From assembly GCA_022601215.1 (NCBI GenBank), contig JAHZIZ010000113.1, positions 1-9,009 on the forward strand: a DNA stretch of 9,009 nt, given 5' to 3'. This DNA is from Bacteroidota bacterium (GTDB taxonomy: Bacteria; Bacteroidota; Bacteroidia; Flavobacteriales; Flavobacteriaceae). The translations under genes and the position numbers were made by a program. Positions 6,463 through 9,009 of this stretch are shown one piece after another. Position 1 is the stretch's first letter. Each line of letters begins with the position of its first letter. The notes under the pieces are model-generated. The model saw nothing but the letters and a program-made list of their open reading frames with translations, did not search any database and was not told the origin of the DNA.

Positions 6463-6474
6463 AATAAATACGGG

Positions 6475-6921
6475 TTAATCGACTAGGATGGTATACAAAT
6501 CTGATATAGTATCATACTCATATTCAGATCCTGACACTTGTATTTCGTTGTAAATATTTTCAAAACAACATTCTTTCTGTATCCTTTCGGTGTCGACAAA
6601 TAAGCCAAATATAGAATCATTAGCAATGGTAACCCTCATGCTCACAATCTCGGTTTCTAGGCCAATATTATTGATTTGAATGTAATTGAGATTGTTGGAA
6701 TCCACATATTGGAAGTTAGCGGGATCGCCATTAAAAATATTGACAATTTCAATTTGGTCGGGGTCGTACGTTCCGTTAGTGAAAAGATTTTCACGTGTGT
6801 CGCTGTCAACGATATCAAAAGTGAAACTTTGAGGCGCATCATTGCATGCTCCGCAATCATCATCATCATTACAACTGAACATAGCTAAAGTGATGGTTGT
6901 TAATAGAAATAATTTTTTCAT
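6475..6921 (-). CDS. Small cysteine-containing, probably surface-exposed lipoprotein, function unknown
   Basis: A 148-residue protein starting MKKLFLLTTITLAMFSC, with lipidated cysteine C17. Immediately after it comes Asn and four Asp (19-22), which resembles the acidic lipoprotein export signal used in Bacteroidota to send lipoproteins to the outer leaflet. The mature part has four cysteines in two pairs, C23-x-x-C26 near the N-terminus and C118-C119 (KECCFENIYNE), which could form disulfides. The rest is polar and predicted beta-rich (alternating segments such as SFTFDIVDSD and SMRVTIAND). No enzymatic motif is seen and I can only call it a lipoprotein. A perfect -7 box lies about 40 nt upstream. 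It stands alone, with no same-strand neighbour nearby. Confidence 0.8.
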   Translation of the reverse strand: MKKLFLLTTITLAMFSCNDDDDCGACNDAPQSFTFDIVDSDTRENLFTNGTYDPDQIEIVNIFNGDPANFQYVDSNNLNYIQINNIGLETEIVSMRVTIANDSIFGLFVDTERIQKECCFENIYNEIQVSGSEYEYDTISDLYTILVD

Positions 6922-6960
6922 GAGATGTAATTTGGTTTAATTAGTTTGAAAGTTGTGAAG

Positions 6961-6968
6961 CAAACTTA
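6961..6968 (-). promoter_or_regulatory. -7 promoter box of the small lipoprotein gene
   Basis: TAAGTTTG on the minus strand is an exact match to the Bacteroidota TAnnTTTG consensus, 39 nt before the ATG at 6921. This leaves a leader of roughly 30-35 nt. No TTG -33 box is found 17-23 nt upstream; that stretch is AT-rich (ATTAGAATAATAGG). Confidence 0.5.
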
Positions 6969-7025
6969 CCCTCATGACTGGGCCTATTATTCTAATGAAA
7001 TCACAATTAAGAAATGTTTAAGTGG

Positions 7026-7061
7026 TTGATTGTTAATATTATCCATATTTATGACAATCAA
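7026..7061. promoter_or_regulatory. Long inverted repeat in the divergent gap 6922-7256
   Basis: TTGATTGTTA (7026-7035) and TGACAATCAA (7052-7061) pair over 10 positions (8 outer bp perfect, then one G-T wobble and one A-T) around a 16-nt AT-rich loop. There is no T-run after either arm, so it is not a standard terminator. It lies about 105 bp upstream of the lipoprotein start and 195 bp upstream of the coiled-coil gene, and might be an operator. The rest of the 335-bp gap holds only the -7 box at 6961-6968; I see no convincing plus-strand promoter and no gene. Confidence 0.35.
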
Positions 7062-7256
7062 TTCTTAAAATACCAGGCGATCGTTAATTTCGTTGTAAAA
7101 TACGTTTCTGTGATATTACAGGTGATGAGAAGAACAGAGTACTCAGATAAATAGGGGATAAACCACCATAAAAAAGATGGAAAAGCCCTCAAATAGGAAC
7201 ATTTAATATCCATAAATTGTTCATATATAACTAAGTAAGAACAAAAAATAACAACG

Positions 7257-7715
7257 ATGAGCGATACAGAAACCACTACAGTAAAACAATTTCCATACAA
7301 AACTTTGATCTGGGCGGCCTTGGCCCTTATTGCGATGTTTTTATTTAAAACTGAATTCAAAGGTTTGTTGAGTAAGGCGGACGAGGTTTCGTTATTTGGT
7401 ATTGAATTAAAGGTAGGCAAAGAAAAGGCGGCCGAACTGGAGAGGGCTATTAATAAGTATAAGAATGAGATAGCTTCCATCAATGACGAAATGCTAGAGC
7501 AACAACAACACATTAGGAAGCTGGAAGTACTTAAGCAAGGTTTGGAGGAAGACGTCGCCAATTGCCCGCAAGCTGCGGAAAAGGCAGTGTTATGGACTAA
7601 GGAATTAGATATTATTCAGAACTCCAATATGAAATTACAGAAGAGTTCGGAGCGATTAAAGGATAAGCAGATTTTGCAGAAAATGAATGTGACGCCAAGG
7701 GTTATGGAAAATTAG
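7257..7715 (+). CDS. Single-span membrane protein with coiled coil, function unknown
   Basis: A 152-residue protein. A short polar N-terminus (1-15) precedes one membrane segment at about 16-30 (TLIWAALALIAMFLF). A conserved-looking linker follows at about 34-54, KGLLSKADEVSLFGIELKVG. Residues 56-101 and 113-142 have heptad-like patterns rich in Glu, Lys, Leu and Gln, consistent with a two-part coiled coil, separated by a segment with the only cysteine (C103, NCPQAAEK). No enzymatic motif is visible. The topology is ambiguous because basic residues flank both sides of the span. The ATG at 7257 has no Shine-Dalgarno sequence; its leader is A-rich (AACAAAAAATAACAACG). It is the first of three plus-strand genes and is separated from the peptidase gene by 154 bp. 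It may scaffold or anchor the others, but that is inference from adjacency. Confidence 0.8.
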   Translation: MSDTETTTVKQFPYKTLIWAALALIAMFLFKTEFKGLLSKADEVSLFGIELKVGKEKAAELERAINKYKNEIASINDEMLEQQQHIRKLEVLKQGLEEDVANCPQAAEKAVLWTKELDIIQNSNMKLQKSSERLKDKQILQKMNVTPRVMEN

Positions 7716-7794
7716 TTGGTATATGGAACGACCTATCATGAATGAAGTGAGACAATCCATTCTCATGCATGTTCTTCAATAAAAACCAGTAAAA

Positions 7795-7813
7795 CCCCCT
7801 AACAAAAAGGAGG
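7795..7813 (+). promoter_or_regulatory. Orphan Shine-Dalgarno-like AGGAGG in a weak hairpin
   Basis: CCCCCT (7795-7800) can pair with AGGAGG (7808-7813) over five base pairs with one bulged A. AGGAGG is a near-perfect anti-16S match, yet the nearest ATG (7829) opens only a 4-codon frame and the real downstream start is at 7870. It lies in the 154-bp leader of the peptidase gene and may be a standby ribosome site or chance. Confidence 0.2.
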
Positions 7814-7869
7814 AAACACCTTAAGTTAATGTGTTGTAAATGAGATAGTTTTATCAAAAATTAATCATT

Positions 7870-8511
7870 ATGGCTCAGCGTTGGAATGTCGGAGGAAATA
7901 TAAAAGCTAAGTTTGGCAATGTGGTCGTTAAGTATTCCTATGTGATGACGTATCATCCTGAGAAATGCTCGCTCACGATACGACCTAAAATACAGCTTAC
8001 TTTCCCTTCAACCTTTACAAAGGCAAAGAAAGATGGGTTGATCAAGGCATGGAACAAGGCAATTGCTGCTGCTTTTAACGGGAAATGGAAAGTAGTCCCT
8101 GTGGATCCTAATCGATGTGAGCAATGTAAAAATGGAATAGCGATTAGAGTTCGAGTAAAGTTTGTAACTTCATGGACGTGGACAGACGATTTTGAAGTAA
8201 CTGTTCATGACGATAACGTACGCAGTGATGTTAACAACTGGCATGTGAAAGACAAGGATTTTTCGGCCACGGGAACAGGAGGCGGAGTGGTACATGAGTT
8301 ATGCCATATGTTAGGCTTAGAAGATGAGTATGTGGATGAATCCACCTATCCAGGTAAAAAGGAGAGTGATCTACCTAAAGGAGCCAAAGATGGCATTATG
8401 AATAATACGAGTAAACCGATTTTGGATAGGCATATGGAGATTATTCTATTTAACCGTGCCAAATTAAATGAGAAGTTACCTTGTCCAACGTATAAATTGG
8501 CAAAACAATAA
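7870..8511 (+). CDS. Metzincin-like zinc metallopeptidase, putative
   Basis: A 213-residue protein with the extended zinc-peptidase motif HELCHMLGLED at 142-152. It supplies H142 and H146, the catalytic E143, the helix-breaking G149 and an Asp (D152) at the third-ligand position, as in HExxHxxGxxD metzincins. GIMNN at 175-179 follows 23 residues later and suits the metzincin Met-turn (M177). The preceding part (1-135) has strand-rich patterns such as TIRPKIQLTFP and AIRVRVKFVTSW, plus a C83-x-x-C86 pair; other cysteines are C33, C145 and C205. There is no signal peptide or membrane span, so it is cytoplasmic unless exported by a dedicated device. The ATG at 7870 is the first start after an in-frame stop at 7846. 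The next gene begins 16 bp after its stop. The substrate is unknown; Bacteroidota effectors and polymorphic toxins include similar small peptidases, but nothing here proves that. Confidence 0.82.
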   Translation: MAQRWNVGGNIKAKFGNVVVKYSYVMTYHPEKCSLTIRPKIQLTFPSTFTKAKKDGLIKAWNKAIAAAFNGKWKVVPVDPNRCEQCKNGIAIRVRVKFVTSWTWTDDFEVTVHDDNVRSDVNNWHVKDKDFSATGTGGGVVHELCHMLGLEDEYVDESTYPGKKESDLPKGAKDGIMNNTSKPILDRHMEIILFNRAKLNEKLPCPTYKLAKQ

Positions 8512-8517
8512 CTTAAA

Positions 8518-8523
8518 AAGGAG
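8518..8523 (+). promoter_or_regulatory. Shine-Dalgarno site setting the start of the third gene
   Basis: AAGGAG ends 4 nt before the ATG at 8528. A clear Shine-Dalgarno site is unusual in this window. It decides between this ATG and an in-frame upstream ATG at 8468 that lies inside the peptidase gene. Confidence 0.6.
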
Positions 8524-8527
8524 AATT

Positions 8528-8920
8528 ATGCAAATAGCCACATTTATAGATAGAAGAGATACTACAACAGACCTTATATATGGTTTTGGGCCGAATGGGA
8601 GAGTTTTTGTGGCCATTAAGGATGCAGGTGGATTTATGTACAAGATATTTAGTGCTAGGAAACTACCTATGCTAGATGTATTAAACTGGCCTGTGGTATA
8701 TGGCGTCGTAGCGCAGCCAGCAAGTCCGGGCTCAAATTTAATTTTTCAAACCTTTGATATATGGACGCAGGAGTTAAAGCAATTTCATTTCTTATCCGGT
8801 CAAGATAGTTTGATACGCCGTGTAGAGACACTAAAGGCAATAGTGGATGCAGAACCGATATATTTAAAGACACCACCAAAATGGGTGACACGATATATGC
8901 CAACCTTATTTGGTTTTTAA
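8528..8920 (+). CDS. Protein of unknown function, 130 residues
   Basis: A 130-residue protein with no signal peptide, no membrane span and no cysteine. It has alternating hydrophobic stretches suggesting a small alpha/beta or beta-rich fold: DLIYGFGPNGRVFVAIKD (15-32), WPVVYGVVAQP (54-64), NLIFQTFDIWTQELKQFHFL (70-89). A helical segment follows (DSLIRRVETLKAIVDA, 93-108), then a Pro/Trp-containing tail (TPPKWVTRYMPTLFGF). I do not recognise the family. The start at 8528 has a good Shine-Dalgarno site. It follows the metallopeptidase gene by 16 bp on the same strand and is very likely co-transcribed with it. It could be a partner, chaperone, inhibitor or immunity protein of the peptidase, but no sequence feature distinguishes these. 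Confidence 0.75.
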   Translation: MQIATFIDRRDTTTDLIYGFGPNGRVFVAIKDAGGFMYKIFSARKLPMLDVLNWPVVYGVVAQPASPGSNLIFQTFDIWTQELKQFHFLSGQDSLIRRVETLKAIVDAEPIYLKTPPKWVTRYMPTLFGF

Positions 8921-9009
8921 TCTTCACAGGAATGTTGACAACATAGGATGTTTAACGTTTCGAGGCTTTAGTGTTAACGAATATTAGTAATATGGTATGA
9001 ATTCAATCC

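Noticed and set aside
6855..6868. Short CAT-type trinucleotide run
   Set aside because: It only encodes the Asp run of the lipoprotein's acidic signal and is too short to count as a separate repeat.
7058..7561. 167-codon minus-strand ORF
   Set aside because: Overlaps more than half of the coiled-coil gene antisense; the Ser/Leu-rich composition is what the reverse of Glu/Lys/Leu-rich coding gives. Its remaining part lies in AT-rich gap sequence.
7723..7782. 19-codon plus-strand ORF (MERPIMNEVRQSILMHVLQ) between the coiled-coil and peptidase genes
   Set aside because: Too short to support, without a Shine-Dalgarno site or any recognisable feature; kept only as a note.
8667..8927. 86-codon minus-strand ORF
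   Set aside because: Antisense shadow of the 130-residue gene, which has a good Shine-Dalgarno site and close spacing to the peptidase gene.
8921..9009. Tail sequence with small inverted repeats (for example ATATT/AATAT at 8981-8993)
   Set aside because: Arms of 5 bp in AT-rich DNA are expected by chance; no T-run, ORF or promoter could be supported before the window ends.
1..9009. tRNA, rRNA, CRISPR array, insertion sequence or attachment site
   Set aside because: I looked for regularly spaced direct repeats, transposase motifs, terminal inverted repeats and tRNA-like arms and found none that I could support by eye.

Overview
The window looks like chromosome of a member of the Bacteroidota, most likely a marine-type Flavobacteriia. 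The base composition is AT-rich and most start codons lack a Shine-Dalgarno sequence. Several octamers match the Bacteroidota -7 box TAnnTTTG, and three genes encode lipoproteins, one of them with an acidic Cys-Asn-Asp-Asp-Asp-Asp export-type signal. These are sequence impressions; no database was searched.

Positions 1-3620 (minus strand) hold a gluconate utilisation operon. In transcription order it encodes an SMP-30/gluconolactonase-family lipoprotein, gluconokinase (gntK), 6-phosphogluconate dehydrogenase (gnd) and a GntP-family gluconate permease (gntP, cut by the window start). Together they would hydrolyse a sugar lactone outside the cytoplasm, import the gluconate, phosphorylate it and oxidise it to ribulose 5-phosphate. 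All three junctions overlap by exactly 8 nt with the pattern ATGNATAR, which suggests tight translational coupling. No regulator is visible.

Positions 3721-4376 (plus strand) hold a 48-codon basic small ORF and a Dabb-domain lipoprotein, separated by a 56-bp gap with two perfect inverted repeats. Positions 4392-6115 (minus strand) hold a Bcr/CflA-type MFS efflux transporter and a secreted YceI-like protein joined by TAATG.

Positions 6116-6474 contain no protein gene. They hold likely promoters for the MFS gene and, at the far end, a strong plus-strand intrinsic terminator preceded by several hairpins. No plus-strand gene lies upstream to use it, so a small RNA of roughly 180 nt is the best explanation. 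Positions 6475-6921 (minus) encode a small, probably surface-exposed, cysteine-containing lipoprotein.

Positions 7257-8920 (plus strand) are the least explained part: a single-span membrane coiled-coil protein, a metzincin-like zinc peptidase without a signal peptide, and a 130-residue protein I do not recognise. They may form one functional unit, perhaps an effector or defence-like cassette, but only adjacency and the peptidase motif support this.
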